Source: Gloeophyllum trabeum ATCC 11539
Taxonomy: Eukaryota > Basidiomycota > Agaricomycetes > Gloeophyllales > Gloeophyllaceae
DNA length: 64,000 nt
Assembly: GCF_000344685.1 (NCBI RefSeq)
Contig: NW_006920411.1
Span: 2,100,740-2,164,739 of the forward strand
Direction of reading: 5' to 3'
A program made the position numbers and the translations under genes. The first letter of the stretch is position 1, and each line of letters starts with the position of its first letter. Below the pieces are notes generated by a model that saw only the letters and a list, made by a program, of their open reading frames with translations, ran no database searches and was not told the DNA's origin. Below, piece after piece: positions 23,116 to 34,784 of this stretch.

Positions 23116-23640
23116 GACGGGCAGGCGGGAAGGAGCGACAGGGATAGGAAGGGCCTGAAAACTATAAAGAAAGACGGTTTAGTGAAAAATAGGATTTGGG
23201 GCCACCGAAACTCACCCCTGAGGCTATTGCTCCCGACATTCCCACGGCTGCTATAATTACTTGGCCTCACCGACACTGCCCGCCTGCGCCACTGCACGTC
23301 CTCGCTCCGCAGCGGGGGTCTCTCCATGAAAAGGCGGTCCTGGCCAGTTCGTACTTACCCGCAGCAGAGGGCGGCCAGCCGTCGCCGACGGTCAGCCTCT
23401 GGATTTGTTGGCTTGCGGCTGCTTACGGCCTGTGCTTCCATCGGGATCAGAACTGCCAGTGATCGACGCCGCGAAGCGACGCCTTGGCACCCAACGGGCC
23501 AACGAAGAGTTCACAATTCCGACAGCCACAACTCGAATAATACCAATGGTGAAAGTACTCTACATTATGATGTTACTACACTCTGCTTGACGTGCGAGCG
23601 AAGCTACACTACAAATGACGCAACCACAGTATATAGACTC
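23116..23640. other. Upstream region of the GT32 gene with probable 5' UTR intron
   Basis: On the minus strand GTGAGT near 23217 and TATAG near 23164 bracket a 54-nt intron-sized interval about 50 bp upstream of the GT32 start, consistent with a spliced leader exon. Short ORFs here have no family features. The remainder, to the SWT1-like stop at 23641, shows nothing recognisable. Confidence 0.45.
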
Positions 23641-25382
23641 TCAACAGCTGCCTGTAGGACGTGCAGGGGCATGCATGAGCACATACTCCAGATGCGGCCC
23701 CAACGCCTTCAACCACTCCTGGATCGACCCCTCCTCCCACGCGCAGCTGACATCCCACAGCCCACTCAATGCAGCATGCCAATCTCGAGCAGCCCACTGG
23801 TGCCCGGGCCGGGCCCCAGTGCCTTTCCCAACATAGGGCATCGAGAGAAAGTCCTCCACACGCGGCGTCGTTTTTGGCAGCGGCCTCTTCGACTGCAGAT
23901 ATTCCAAGCAATCTCGCGCACTCCAGAGGTCCAGGATCTTGCGCGTGTATTCCGGCGCGTACCGTGACTGGACAGTTCCTGAGAGTTCTTTGGTCGTACG
24001 TGCGACATCTCGACCCCCGACCCGCCGGACCAGCTCTCGCAGGAGTACGGTAAATGTCCGGATTATCTGCAGGTGCAGCGAGTCCCAGGCGTGACCGGGT
24101 TCGAGCTCGTACGGCGTTATCGTACGGCCCACGCCGTCATCGTCGATTTCCATAGCATCGTCATCTGAGGGCGCCTCCGTTGCTTGACCTCGGGCCAAAA
24201 TTGACCCTTTGATCGAAGTAGACGGCTGGAAAGAGTCGCTGCTGTCGCTGAAGCGGTATAGGTCAATGTATCCGGAATCATCGCCGAATAGCACACGGGC
24301 AAACTGTCGACTGGACCACCTTGGCTCGGGCTTCAGTGCCGGAATCCCTACATTGTTCTCCTGTTATCGATTGCATATGTACATCGAACCGCAGTTGACA
24401 GGACGTACCCTGAGGCTGTGCTTTCAGGATGAGATTGTGGTCCGCGGTGCAAAGTACGACCGGCAATCTCTGCTTCGTGTGGAAATACAAGCAGCAATCG
24501 AGTATCAGGTCGTCATTCAGTCCGTCGGAGTCGAAATACTGCGGAACAAAAGTGCGATGAGTCCGGTAACCAAGACACAGAAGACGCAATGAGGCTTACG
24601 GATTGGAGGTCTCTTTTCTTCCAACTACCGGAGGGCATGCACGTTTCGGAATGAGACTGTCCCCTAACGGACTTTCGCTGGCGAAATTTCTCAAGGATCC
24701 AGGTGGAAGCGCTGCGGGCAAACCAAGACAACTTTCCGCGATTCTTCTGGCTTGTAGCTTAGCATCAGCAATGCAGGTCAGCTCTTGGCAAAGAAAATAT
24801 ATATCACCCATCGAGCTCGTAGACAACTATCCCGGGTATTATTACCGCCACTCGTAGACTGGTTTGCTCGATGTCAGCGACGAACCGCTGTATAAGCTCC
24901 AGGTGATGAAGAAGTATATTGGTATCGAGAACCAGACATATAGTTTGGCTCGTCAGAGGAACCTATTCACAAGAGACGTACACAGTTGATGGTACTAGTG
25001 GATGATCGGGAGGGTGTGCAGACGTACTCGCATTTCAACATCCTCGTTTGCAACGCGTTCAATGCTTTCAAGGGTGGTGCGAAAGTATGCATCTTCATAC
25101 GGCTTATCTGGACTAGCTGCCACAAAAGTTTAGTTGGACCTGTACCGTGGCAGATGTTAGCTCTACTCACCGGGTTGATGAGGATCCGGATCACTTGTGG
25201 CACGGGACGCACTGCTCTGAAAGGGGTGGTTAGTAGCGAACATCACTGATGCACTCACCAGACCTTCGAAGGGCGATTCGTGAGTTCGCAAAAAGATAAA
25301 CAAGGCGTGACGAGAGCCCTACGACAGTGGCAGTGGCAACGACCGCTGGGGTGTGGTCGAGAGGCACGTCTGCCGATGACAT
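23641..25382 (-). CDS. SWT1: Swt1-like PIN-domain RNA endonuclease
   Basis: Seven exons proposed: 25382-25264, 25214-25171, 25116-25028, 24962-24808, 24750-24600, 24538-24409, 24347-23641; 464 aa. Swt1 is a perinuclear endonuclease that destroys defective mRNPs. The PIN domain (about 85-235) shows CLVLDTNILLHH with the first catalytic Asp, VIIPGIVVYELDG, WFARSASTWILEK, and NDDLILDCCLYF with CTADHNLIL carrying later acidic residues. The C-terminal 200 residues are helical, as in Swt1. From exon 3 onward the structure is well supported. The first two exons are uncertain: the best GTGAGT donor gives the wrong phase, so a weaker pair (GTCTGG with AGAG) was used, and the true N-terminus may differ. 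On the minus strand a TATAAATA lies about 35 bp upstream. Confidence 0.75.
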
Positions 25383-25497
25383 ACCCAATATGGTAATCAA
25401 AGTATGCTCGACTTATTTATAGTTTCCTCAAGATAAGATCTTTGCTGCCGTCCCCTCAGATCGCCTCCTCGACTCTTCTAATTCTTCATTTTCAAGG

Positions 25498-26454
25498 ATG
25501 TCCTTTTACACAAAGACGTATGCGCAGCGCGCAGAAGCTCACCCCAGTCCAGCTGCCAAGCAGCTCCTGGAGACCATCGAGCGCAAAAAGTCCAATTTAT
25601 GTGTTAGCGTCGACGTAACCCGCAAGGCCGACTTCTTGGCCGTGATAGACTTCGTCGGACCCTTTGTATGTCTTGTCAAGGTATGCAGACTAAGTACTCC
25701 GTCATCTGGAACTGATAACTGACCGCGGAAAAGTAAGACACACATTGATATCATTGAAGACTTCGACCACGACCTCGTCGAGCAGCTGCAAGTCCTCAGC
25801 AAAAAGCATGACTTTCTCATCTTCGAAGACAGGAAGTTTGCAGACATAGGCACGCCGCTTTTCTATGCAGTCCTTCGCCCCCTGCATGCTAACACCAAGC
25901 TGATTACAGGCAATACCGTCTCCCTGCAATATTCCTCTGGCGTGCACAAAATTGCCTCATGGTCGCATATCACCAACGCCCACCCCGTTCCAGGGCCATC
26001 CGTCATTACGGGCCTGGCATCTGTAGGAAAACCCCTCGGGCGGGGGCTTCTCCTTCTCGCGGAGATGTCCACCAAGGGCAGCCTGGCAGTTGGCTCCTAC
26101 ACCGAAGAAGCCGTCAAAATGGCTCGGGCAAACAAGGACTTTGTCATAGGCTTCATCGCACAGCGCCGGATGGATGGCGTTGGGCTGGCAGATGGGGAAG
26201 AAGACGCAGACTTCCTCATCCTCACGCCTGGAGTGGGCCTCGATACGAAGGGCGACGGGATGGGACAGCAATACCGCACGCCCAGGCAGGTTATTGTGGA
26301 GAGTGGTTGTGATGTGATTATCGTTGGTAGGGGGATATACGGGAATCCGAAGGCCTTGGACAGGGATAGTGTGAGGAGTCAGGCGGAGAGGTATATGAAG
26401 GAGGGTTGGAATGCATATCTGGAGAGGATAGGAAAGAATAACCAAACCTCGTAA
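25498..26454 (+). CDS. URA3: Orotidine-5'-phosphate decarboxylase (URA3/pyrG)
   Basis: Three exons: 25498-25680, 25738-25849, 25910-26454; 279 aa, full family length. It catalyses the last step of UMP synthesis. The active-site signature [10 protein letters not shown] (about residues 90-99) contains the catalytic D92/K94/D97 set, and intron 2 splits its final Gly codon. Further conserved blocks are [45 protein letters not shown] and [11 protein letters not shown]. Intron 2 starts with GC (ATAG|GCACGC), has a GCTAAC branch site and a CAG end, so it is a GC-AG intron in an essential gene. The divergent neighbour is the Swt1-like gene, 115 bp away. Confidence 0.96.
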
Positions 26455-26588
26455 TCCCGGCCCGCTGCGTAAATGTAGTCGGCAGCGACGTTGGAAGAAG
26501 GCATACCATGTACATTTCTGATACAAATTTACAACTTCTAAGGTTGCTGATCTGCGGACGCTTCGGTTTACATCGATGCCCGATTCCT

Positions 26589-28290
26589 TCAGGAGTCATT
26601 TCCGGCAGCTTCGGCTTCCGCTCTACGTTTCTCCTCTTCAGCCTCCTTAGCCTCCCGCTCTTCCGCCTCCACAACTTCGACATCCAACGGGAAAGTTAGT
26701 ATGGCAGCGATACCGCTCAATTGGTTCAGTTCTATGGCCTCAGCCAGTCAGTAACGGGTAGCTAAGATACCGAACGTATGGGGAGCACTTACGCTGCCCA
26801 GATTCGTGCATACTGGAGAAAATCACAACCTCACCTCCCTTGTCCCTAACAGCTTCCACGAGCCCGACATACTTCTTCCGCTCGGCGGGATCACTCGCTC
26901 TAAATGGGCGTGAAATGAGCATCGGCAGAGGTGCGGTGACACGTCATTCGACCCACCTGAATAACTGGTCGGATATAAGCAGAGTACCGACCGCTCCTCT
27001 GTCTATCGCGAGCGCTACATGGTCAGGACCATACCATGCACGCATCTCGTCCGATCCAAGCATCTTGAAGAATTTATCCAACGTTATGCCCTCCTTGGCG
27101 AACTTGGTCTCCTTCAATTGAGCAGTAATCTGCATACATGCAACGCAGAGCTCAGCTCAGCTCCTGGAAACATGTAACTTAGGCGTACCTCCGGACTCTT
27201 TAAGACCTCCACCAAACTATGGACGTGCGGGCTGCTAACATGAATCCTGACCCCCTTCTCCCGCACGGCTCTCAAAAGTGCCTTGTTACCAGTTCTTTCT
27301 GATTCTTTAATGATATAGTCGTAGACCGAGTCTCGAATCCAACCGGGGCTCGCGATGACGATCACTTTGATCGTCGGAGATGCGTAAGGGATGTGACGGA
27401 GGAACGCAGCGTAGAGCTGGGAGTAGAATTTGGCCATGCCCTTCTCGTGCATTGACGATGAAGATGACTTGCGGGGGATGGATGTGGTCAGACGATGACG
27501 TATAGTGGTGAGATGTTCGGAAAGGAGGACGAAGGCTGCAGTACCTGAATAGCCCATTAACCCGCACCTCTATAGCATTGCGTAAGATGCATACCTTCAC
27601 CACAGACAACAGCTGCAACCTCTGCCCCTCGTCCTGGCACGCAAGCCTCCTCAACGCGATTCAGCGCGATACTGTCCCACTCGTCCTTGATGATCCTGAT
27701 GTCCCTGTTTACCTCGATATCCAGCGTATGGAACGCCCCCATCTTAACATGCTGGTTCTCCGCCGTCACCCGGCCGGAGATCTGGATAGACGCGGTGACG
27801 TCCGCGGATGTGGTTGAGTTCGGGTTGGTCGTGTCGGCGGTCGAGGAGGTGATGGCTGGCGTGAACTCCACACGCACGACTTCCAAAGTGAGGTTGAGCC
27901 GGACGCGGTGCGAATCCGTGGATCCCGTTGCTGAGACATTCTGCACTCGGCTGCGGACATATTCACGTTAATTCGGTGCTTGCGCAGAGTGAGCAGGCCA
28001 CGCACCGGATTGCAGGTGCGCGGACTTGGTCGCCCTGTTAAATAATCATTTCATTGCTGCTCAAGCATGTTATTCATTTCTGGGCAAGACTGGGCGCAGG
28101 TGGATAGCGGCGACTAAAGTTGATGCACCTACCTCTTGGATCAGATTGTACAAATGCCACATATCCTCATCGTCTTCCGGACGAAGGCTGACATATCCCT
28201 GGGTATTGCGATCAGCGTATTGAACAAGGTAGGGGGAGAGTCCTGACGTACAGAGCCTTCCTTGTCGATATGTTTTCCAATCAGCTTCAT
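26589..28290 (-). CDS. DOM34: Dom34/pelota, mRNA surveillance and ribosome rescue factor
   Basis: Eight exons: 28290-28252, 28198-28133, 28034-28006, 27950-27595, 27544-27189, 27129-26957, 26899-26793, 26731-26589; 422 aa. With Hbs1 it splits ribosomes stalled on aberrant mRNA (no-go and nonstop decay). The N-terminal Sm-like domain starts [13 protein letters not shown] and continues [20 protein letters not shown]. The central domain has [19 protein letters not shown] and [15 protein letters not shown]; the C-terminal domain has [12 protein letters not shown] and [10 protein letters not shown]. There is no GGQ motif, as expected for pelota as opposed to eRF1. The first three exons are tiny (39, 66 and 29 nt). 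The extreme C-terminus is a charged Glu/Lys/Arg helix. Confidence 0.94.
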
Positions 28291-30252
28291 CTTGGAATTG
28301 CAGAGATCTGAAGAGATCTGTGATGACGACAGTCATATCGCAGAACACTGACGGTTGCCATTTATGGTTGTCGCGTGGCTGCTGACCCGACAACGCTGAT
28401 AGGTTGGGTGTCTAGCCTGGCGTTGAGTCTATTTTGCTAACCTCGGAATCACCATACTGTCACACCCTATCGTGTAATCATTCTCGTAAGATGAATTGTT
28501 ATGACAAAAATCACTTGTATATAGTTCCGTCTTTTACTCTTGATACTCTATCGAGAGCATTCCACCAAAGTACAGTATGTCCATTTGTATTCGTTCACTG
28601 GCACTTGAAATGCAGCGATCGGCTTGTCTCAATATTATTGACCGACCTCGCATTTTATGTTCGCCAGGGCTACCCACAGCATCGAGAAGTTCGCTCGTCT
28701 AGCACCACTAATAAATTTGCTCGGGTTTATACAGGTCACCCGTCATGGCTTTACTACCGCATGCGTAATGATTGTTGATCAATTCTCACCTCATACATAC
28801 ATCGTAACATTGGTCAAGTAGTTACCATCTTCTCTAGTATATACCAGCTACCAGGCCGTCGTCTGCGAGAGATCATCTGTCCATCCGTCAATCCCATGGC
28901 TCCACTACAAATCCGAGCAGCAAGCTGTCAAGAATCCTGTCCAACCAACTACAGTGCGCAGCGTCTAGGGTTTTCTCCGAATGATTGGTCTTCACGGAGA
29001 TGACGAAGTATATCACACGCCACTGGTATGTGCGATGGTGATATGGGCTTGGTAAGCTGGGAAGCGCCGGTGGTGATGGGAGCACTTGCAGTATGTTAGC
29101 GTAGCGGATATCAATTATGCCATGGTGAGCAATATCATTGTAGAAATCGTATAGATCCTGCCTAGTAACGGAAGAGGTCAATCAGGGAGAAGCTGTGAAG
29201 GAAGTCATATGAAACATACACGACTTCTTCCGGTATTGGCTCCAGTCTGGGTAGACGCCCACCTAAGCTCTCAAGAAGAAGAGCAACAATACGGATATTG
29301 TCTCCCAGCGGCAGAGGGTCCCTTCATCGTCACAAATCTCATACGATACTGCAAGGGTACCCGTCTTCGTGCTCATAGTACCCTAAAAAAGCCCGTAGCA
29401 CCGGGGAATAGCAGACCCCTGAAGGCAGTCCATTTCCTCGTAAAACCATCCTCCCTCGTAAGGCTGTCGCAGCGTCGTTCGAACGCCAGCTTAACCACCA
29501 GAGGGGGTAGGTAGGATGTATCCAGTCCGAAGCCAAGCAAAGGATCCCCATGACGTGGCATACATTGCTCCAACTCGACCACTTCCGAGCGACGCCTTTG
29601 GATCTCGCAGATAAAGGGCGAGTTCTAAGTTGCCAGGAGGAGGCGAGGATGAAGGAGGACAAGGAGGCGCATCGCGAGTCACTTTCGGTTCGAAAATGAA
29701 CCGGATGGGGGTTGGCTTAGATTGACGACGCCGGAGAAGAATGGGCAGGTCGGCGCAGCTCCCAAAATGAGTCGCGAGATTGCATACTCTAAGACTTTCA
29801 ATGGCGTTAGTGGCTTTGGGGGATCGTAGGATTCAAATTAGTGTTATGTATATATTTCCAATATGCAGAGCCGAACCTACCACTGATTCCAGCCACACGA
29901 TATACAGTCGCTGAACGTTGACACTAAGTAGTGGTGGGAGGATATTCGCCAATACTGCCGAAGTGACCACAGCAACTGAGAAGGTCGGATCGACATTGTC
30001 AGTGTCACAGCGGCAGTCGATCGGACGTGCTCGATTCAGATAAGACCCGGGCCGTAGATGCCGACTGAGGCGCGTATGCAAGCTTGGTCCCGCCACATCA
30101 AAGATCTTCCCGCAGAACAAGACTATACTTGGACATATCGCTGTCACCAGTCACTACGACGTGCAGGGCCCTTCATTTGCCGTGAAATCGTCTGCAAGCC
30201 TCCCCTACTTTAGATCACGCGTGGATCCTTGGAGTTGCGTATCCTGTCACCC
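28291..30252. other. 2-kb region with only weak minus-strand coding signal
   Basis: Between DOM34 and TXNDC9. On the minus strand the intervals 30147-29870, 29780-29490 and 29180-28890 have open frames with leucine-rich, F-box-protein-like wording (for example ESLRVCNLATHFGSCADL), and intron-like borders such as GTAGGT near 29876. I could not assemble an uninterrupted gene. It may be a fast-evolving F-box gene, a decayed one, or non-coding. On the plus strand nothing is recognisable. Confidence 0.3.
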
Positions 30253-31263
30253 ATGTCTCAGGACCAAGGGCATAGGTTAGTCCCTGAAGTACGAAAATAA
30301 ACGTCTTCAACTGACGCTGCGGTCTAGTTACAGTGCGAAGGTTGACACGCTGGTCTCCCATCTCACAAATCCCTCAAACAGGGCGGATGCTGATCCGGAA
30401 GACGACGAACAGCTCTTCGCCGAGTTAGAAGCAGAGCTGGAAAATGAGGACTACGCCGCTAGGGAACACGGGATCCAAGCCCTTCAGCGAGAGTGAGGTG
30501 ACATCCCTACTCCTGGGTCTGTGGACGCCTGCTCATGATGATGTCTTATCTGCTTTGCAGGATGGAACGAGTGCGGGATATGAAGGGCAGTGGGCATGGA
30601 ACATACATGGAGATCAAGGATGAAAAGGAAGTCATGCGGATAAGTGCGTGAGTTATAACTCTCCATATGGTCCGTAACCCCTTCGTTGATCTGCTTGTAG
30701 GAACGAACCTCGCTGCATAATCCACTTTTTCCACACCGACTTCCGACGGTGCGAGATCATGGACAAGCACTTGGCTGTACGTCATTGAGATTGCTGGTAT
30801 CCCACCCATACTCACTCTTGTAACAGAAGCTCGCACCGAAGTACTTCTCGACGCGCTTCATCCGTGTTTTCGTCGAAAATGTGCCTTGGTTGGTTGAGAG
30901 ACTGTCTGTGAAGGTGTTGCCCTGCGTTATATCCTTTAAGAATGGGGTCTCCAAAGACAGGTACCACCCTTCGTATCCCATTATCGCATCAAAATGAGAC
31001 GATAACACGGATATCTAGAGTAATTGGGTTCGAAGAGCTAGGGAATAGTGACGTGTTTGATACAGCTGTTCTCGAGTTCCGCTTCCTGCAGAGCGGTACG
31101 TACCCAGTGGCCTATTATGTGGGGAGTTATTGATCACCGTGCAGCAGGAGTTATCCAAAAGGAATCATCGAGTACCTCTCAGCCCACGTATAATGTTTCA
31201 CAACCTGCTCGGCAACACATTCGTAGCCAAAATCATGACGACGATGAGTTCGACTTGGAGTGA
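30253..31263 (+). CDS. PLP1: TXNDC9/Plp1-like phosducin-family thioredoxin-fold protein
   Basis: Seven exons: 30253-30275, 30328-30492, 30561-30647, 30701-30776, 30827-30960, 31019-31095, 31145-31263; 226 aa. These proteins bind the CCT chaperonin and modulate actin and tubulin folding. After an acidic helical N-terminal region (DDEQLFAELEAELENEDY), the thioredoxin fold carries CIIHFFHTDFRRCEIMDKHL, FIRVFVENVPWLVERL and KVLPCVISFKNG. The canonical CxxC of active thioredoxin is absent, as in this family. The tail ends in acidic DDDEFDLE. It lies about 200 bp upstream of the photolyase gene on the same strand. Confidence 0.92.
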
Positions 31264-31463
31264 TTCTGATTCATATGCAGTAAAGCGGGTCACGTGGCTA
31301 ATCCGATCGTGTCTGTCCGATCTCGAGCCGTGTTGCGGGGATTTCGTAGGTACGCCTGTCAGTTGTCAGCCATGTAATATATAAGTAAAGGCTCTTGTTC
31401 CTTTTGATTGCCACTTGTATGCTTCCGGCTGTTGCACGGCTTCGTCTCAGTTGCTTCATCGTA

Positions 31464-33858
31464 ATGCCGAAACGCGCAAGGTCCCCTGGGCTCGGGTCTC
31501 TAGTGGCAGGCTTAGCGCACGTAGCAGGTATCGCTGAGATGGCCAAAGCTGCTGTCAATGTTCCTGAAGATGACGAAGAGTCTCCTCCCGCGAAAAAGAC
31601 GAAGAACGCGGTTGCATTCCTTCCAAATAAGATCGCCACTGCTGAAACTGCTGCGAGAGCGGATGCCAGCCCCCCTCTTCAAGATCTCTTGCAAGCGGTA
31701 GAAAACGGCGTGAAGAGATCACCTACAGGCTCAGCGGTCGTATACTGGATGAGAATGGAGGATTTGCGGGGTGCGTTGAATTGCCTTGATGGTAAACTTG
31801 TGCCGACTCACCTGTCTGCAGTCTCCGATAATCGGGCTCTTTCCCGTGCCTCCGCGCAGGCTCAGAAGGAAGGAGTGCCGCTGATTGTGGTATTCATAAT
31901 CAGTCCACAGGATTATGTTGCTCACGACAGAAGTCCGAGGAGGATAGACTTTACTCTCAGGAACCTAGTCGACATTAAGGTAATTCCAATTGCCTATGGG
32001 GCCACTCTCTTGTATACTCAGTTTAGTGTATGATCCCGCAGACTCGCCTAGCTTCCCTGCATATACCGCTATATGTCACCGAGCACAAACCTCGACGGGA
32101 CATTCCACGGCTTCTGATTGACCTTTTACAGCAGTGGAATGCTCGCTCTCTCCATGCAAATATTGAATACGAAGTCGACGAGCTAAGAAGGGATATCGCG
32201 GTCTGCAGATTAGCGAAGGGCGCTCAAATCCGAACGGACTTCGTGCATGACCGTTGCTTAGTAGATCCCGGAGCAGTCTTTACTAAGGATGGGCGAGTGT
32301 ACACGGTAAGCTCTCCCCTGTAACTTCTGGACCCAACGCAGGCGCCCTCACAGCTTCACTTGGAATGCACAGGTTTATTCACCGTTCCAGCGCAATTGGC
32401 TCAATGTGTTGAATTCGAATCTGAAATGGATCGTGGAAGCTCCCTTGCCTCAGCCCAATGGCGAAGCAATATATTCCCACAATACTCTAAAGGAGCTGTT
32501 TCAAGCTGACGTCCCGAGTGAGGTTGAAGGTTTCAAATGTCGTGACAAGGAAACGATGACGAAAGTATGGCCGTCTGGTGAGGAAGCTGCCAACCAGGTA
32601 AGTCCTGTGTAGTTCTCACTACTGTTCGATGTTGCTCAGTGATTGCATCATAGATGCTTCAGATGTTTCTCTGTACGAAGGCTCGAACGTCCCAGATGGG
32701 CCTTGCCAATCCATTATCGGAGGGCGCTGAGCCATCTGACAAGAAGAGTCGCGCAGTTGCCTATAAAGACTCGAGAGACAAGGCGGACAAAGATACCACA
32801 TCAAGACTTAGGTACCATATTACTTCAATCTACTCTACTCCACCTGGCAGCCAGATTCAACATTCTCTTGTAGTCCGTATCTTGCCGCGGGAGTCATCTC
32901 AGCACGAGAGTGCGTAAGACAGGCGATGAAATTACAAGGTGCGAAGAAGGTGCAGGCTACAAGAGATACTGGACTCGGGACATGGCTCATGGAGATCGGT
33001 AGGTTCTCTCGGGAACCCCCTATTGCAGTCATAACAGGCTAATGTCGCGCAGCGTGGAGAGACTTCTATAATCATGTACTAGCAGCGTACCCGAGGGTTT
33101 CCATGGGTAGGCCCTTCCAAGAAAAGTACGCAGATGTTAAGTGGGAGGTGAACGAAGAACATCTGCAGGCTTGGAAGGAAGGTCGCACTGGAGTTCCGAT
33201 TGTCGACGCGGGCATGAGACAAGCCAACAAGATGGGTAATGTCTGATTCCCCCCGTGCTATCTGGACCGCCACTGACTTTCTGATGGCATTGGATCAAGG
33301 CTGGATGCATAATAGGATGCGTATGATTACGGCTATGTATCTCGTCAAGGACCTCATGATCGACTGGAGACTGGGTGAAAAGGCAGGTTGCGCATAACGT
33401 AATTGCAATTCGGGCGTCTTCTGATTATAAGGGGCCTTGTAGTACTTCATGGAGATCCTGATAGACGGAGATCTAGCTTCGAACAATGGGGGTTGGCAGT
33501 GGAGCGCGAGCACCGGTACTGATCCACAGCCTTATTTCCGGATTTTCAATCCATATTCTCAAAGTGAAAAGGTGTCCTCTTTTAGTGCCGCTCTCCAACC
33601 CTATACCAATTTTGACAAATCGTGCAGGCTGATCCTACAGGGGAATATATTCGGTACTTCGTTCCAGAATTGCGAAATGTACGGGGATCGGGTATGGCAT
33701 CCCCTTGACCATTTATAGCCCGAAATTGACCGAGATCAGATATCCACAATCCCCCTCCAAAAGTCGCGTCCAAGTTGGGATACCCGCTCCCTCTGGTCAA
33801 ACATGCAGATGCCAGGGAGAGGGCACTGAGACGGTACAAATACCCCGGAGAAGAATAA
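31464..33858 (+). CDS. PHR1: Class I CPD photolyase (deoxyribodipyrimidine photo-lyase)
   Basis: Eleven exons: 31464-31770, 31822-31979, 32042-32305, 32373-32597, 32654-32811, 32874-32998, 33053-33235, 33300-33382, 33443-33571, 33628-33691, 33740-33858; 604 aa. It uses FAD and blue light to split cyclobutane pyrimidine dimers. The N-terminal extension contains a likely NLS (PPAKKTK). The antenna domain shows [11 protein letters not shown] and [10 protein letters not shown]. The FAD domain shows [41 protein letters not shown], and the signature block from NNGGWQW to [11 protein letters not shown]. Intron 8 has a GC donor (AAG|GCAGGT). An in-frame Met at 31395 would add 23 hydrophobic residues and could encode a mitochondrial form; the Met at 31464 was preferred. 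Confidence 0.95.
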
Positions 33859-33960
33859 CCTGCTGTCGTGTCATGAGCTAGGAAGCGATAGTCGAGAGCG
33901 GTATGGTAGACCTACACATGTCGTTTCGATTTCAAGAGCATGTACCATGCAACGAGCATA

Positions 33961-34602
33961 CTACTTTTCAGGTTGATGGCTCTCCCAATCCGAGAAATGA
34001 AGTCCCATATTTCCGTTAGGAGCGCTCGGAATGTCCCTGAAGCCCAATCGACTGTAGAACCGTCTTGCATTCTCATTCCTCGTGTCTAGTCCCAGCCATA
34101 CTGCGTTGAGGCCTTGCTCCTTTAGGTATTGTATGGCTCTGTCCATGAGCTTCCTGCCCCATCCTTGACGTTGAAAGTCGGCGAGAATGTCGATATGGAG
34201 GTGTGCGGGGGAGAATTCGATGCAAGCGTCGGGGGCAGTGTGCATCTTTTGCAGAAGTCTGATATAGCGTTGATCCTCAGCTTTTCCTTCTAGGTAGGCC
34301 GGACTCTGAACAGGATATTTCTCTCGAAGTGGCGGCCACCATCGGTCCTCCGCAACCTGCTCGAATGTCCGCGTGTCCGTTGATCCGAGAATATAACCGA
34401 CCACCTCTTCCGCCTCCTTATTCTCCAAGACGAATCCAAATGTCGTCGGAAGATTGACATAGGGCAAAGCATAAACCAGACCGGGCAATTCTCCGTACTT
34501 GTGCAAGCCTTCCGCTGATTCCCCTGCGTTCCCAGTACAGAGACATATCTTTGACAAAGATGGCGCGTCAGACAGCCTAGCTTCTCGGATTACGATCGTC
34601 AT
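33961..34602 (-). CDS. GNAT-family N-acetyltransferase, intronless
   Basis: A single 213-aa frame without introns. The acetyl-CoA binding motif A is DFQRQGWGRKLMDRAI (R/Q-x-x-G-x-G type), followed by the family's LGLDTRNENARRFYSRLGF. The N-terminus TIVIREARLSDAPSLSKI is the usual GNAT opening. About 60 residues between the first strands and motif A (VAEDRWWPPLREKYP...) resemble the GNAT domain linked to bacterial and fungal acetyltransferases of the O-GlcNAcase C-terminal type. The substrate is unknown. Its 3' end is 102 bp from the photolyase stop, convergent. Lack of introns is notable here but the protein is short. Confidence 0.85.
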   Translation of the reverse strand: MTIVIREARLSDAPSLSKICLCTGNAGESAEGLHKYGELPGLVYALPYVNLPTTFGFVLENKEAEEVVGYILGSTDTRTFEQVAEDRWWPPLREKYPVQSPAYLEGKAEDQRYIRLLQKMHTAPDACIEFSPAHLHIDILADFQRQGWGRKLMDRAIQYLKEQGLNAVWLGLDTRNENARRFYSRLGFRDIPSAPNGNMGLHFSDWESHQPEK

Positions 34603-34784
34603 CCTTGGGATGGAAAGAGGATTCGCTTATGGTCCATATATGTGTATCTCAGAGGGTAGATGTTATCAAAGCCACCGCAGGAATATTCATTGCCTCCGGC
34701 GCACCCGGCCCGGCGCGAAGCCCCGGGAAGAGGCTGGAAAAGGCAGGCGTAGTATTCCAACTTTTACCAATCCACACCAACAAG

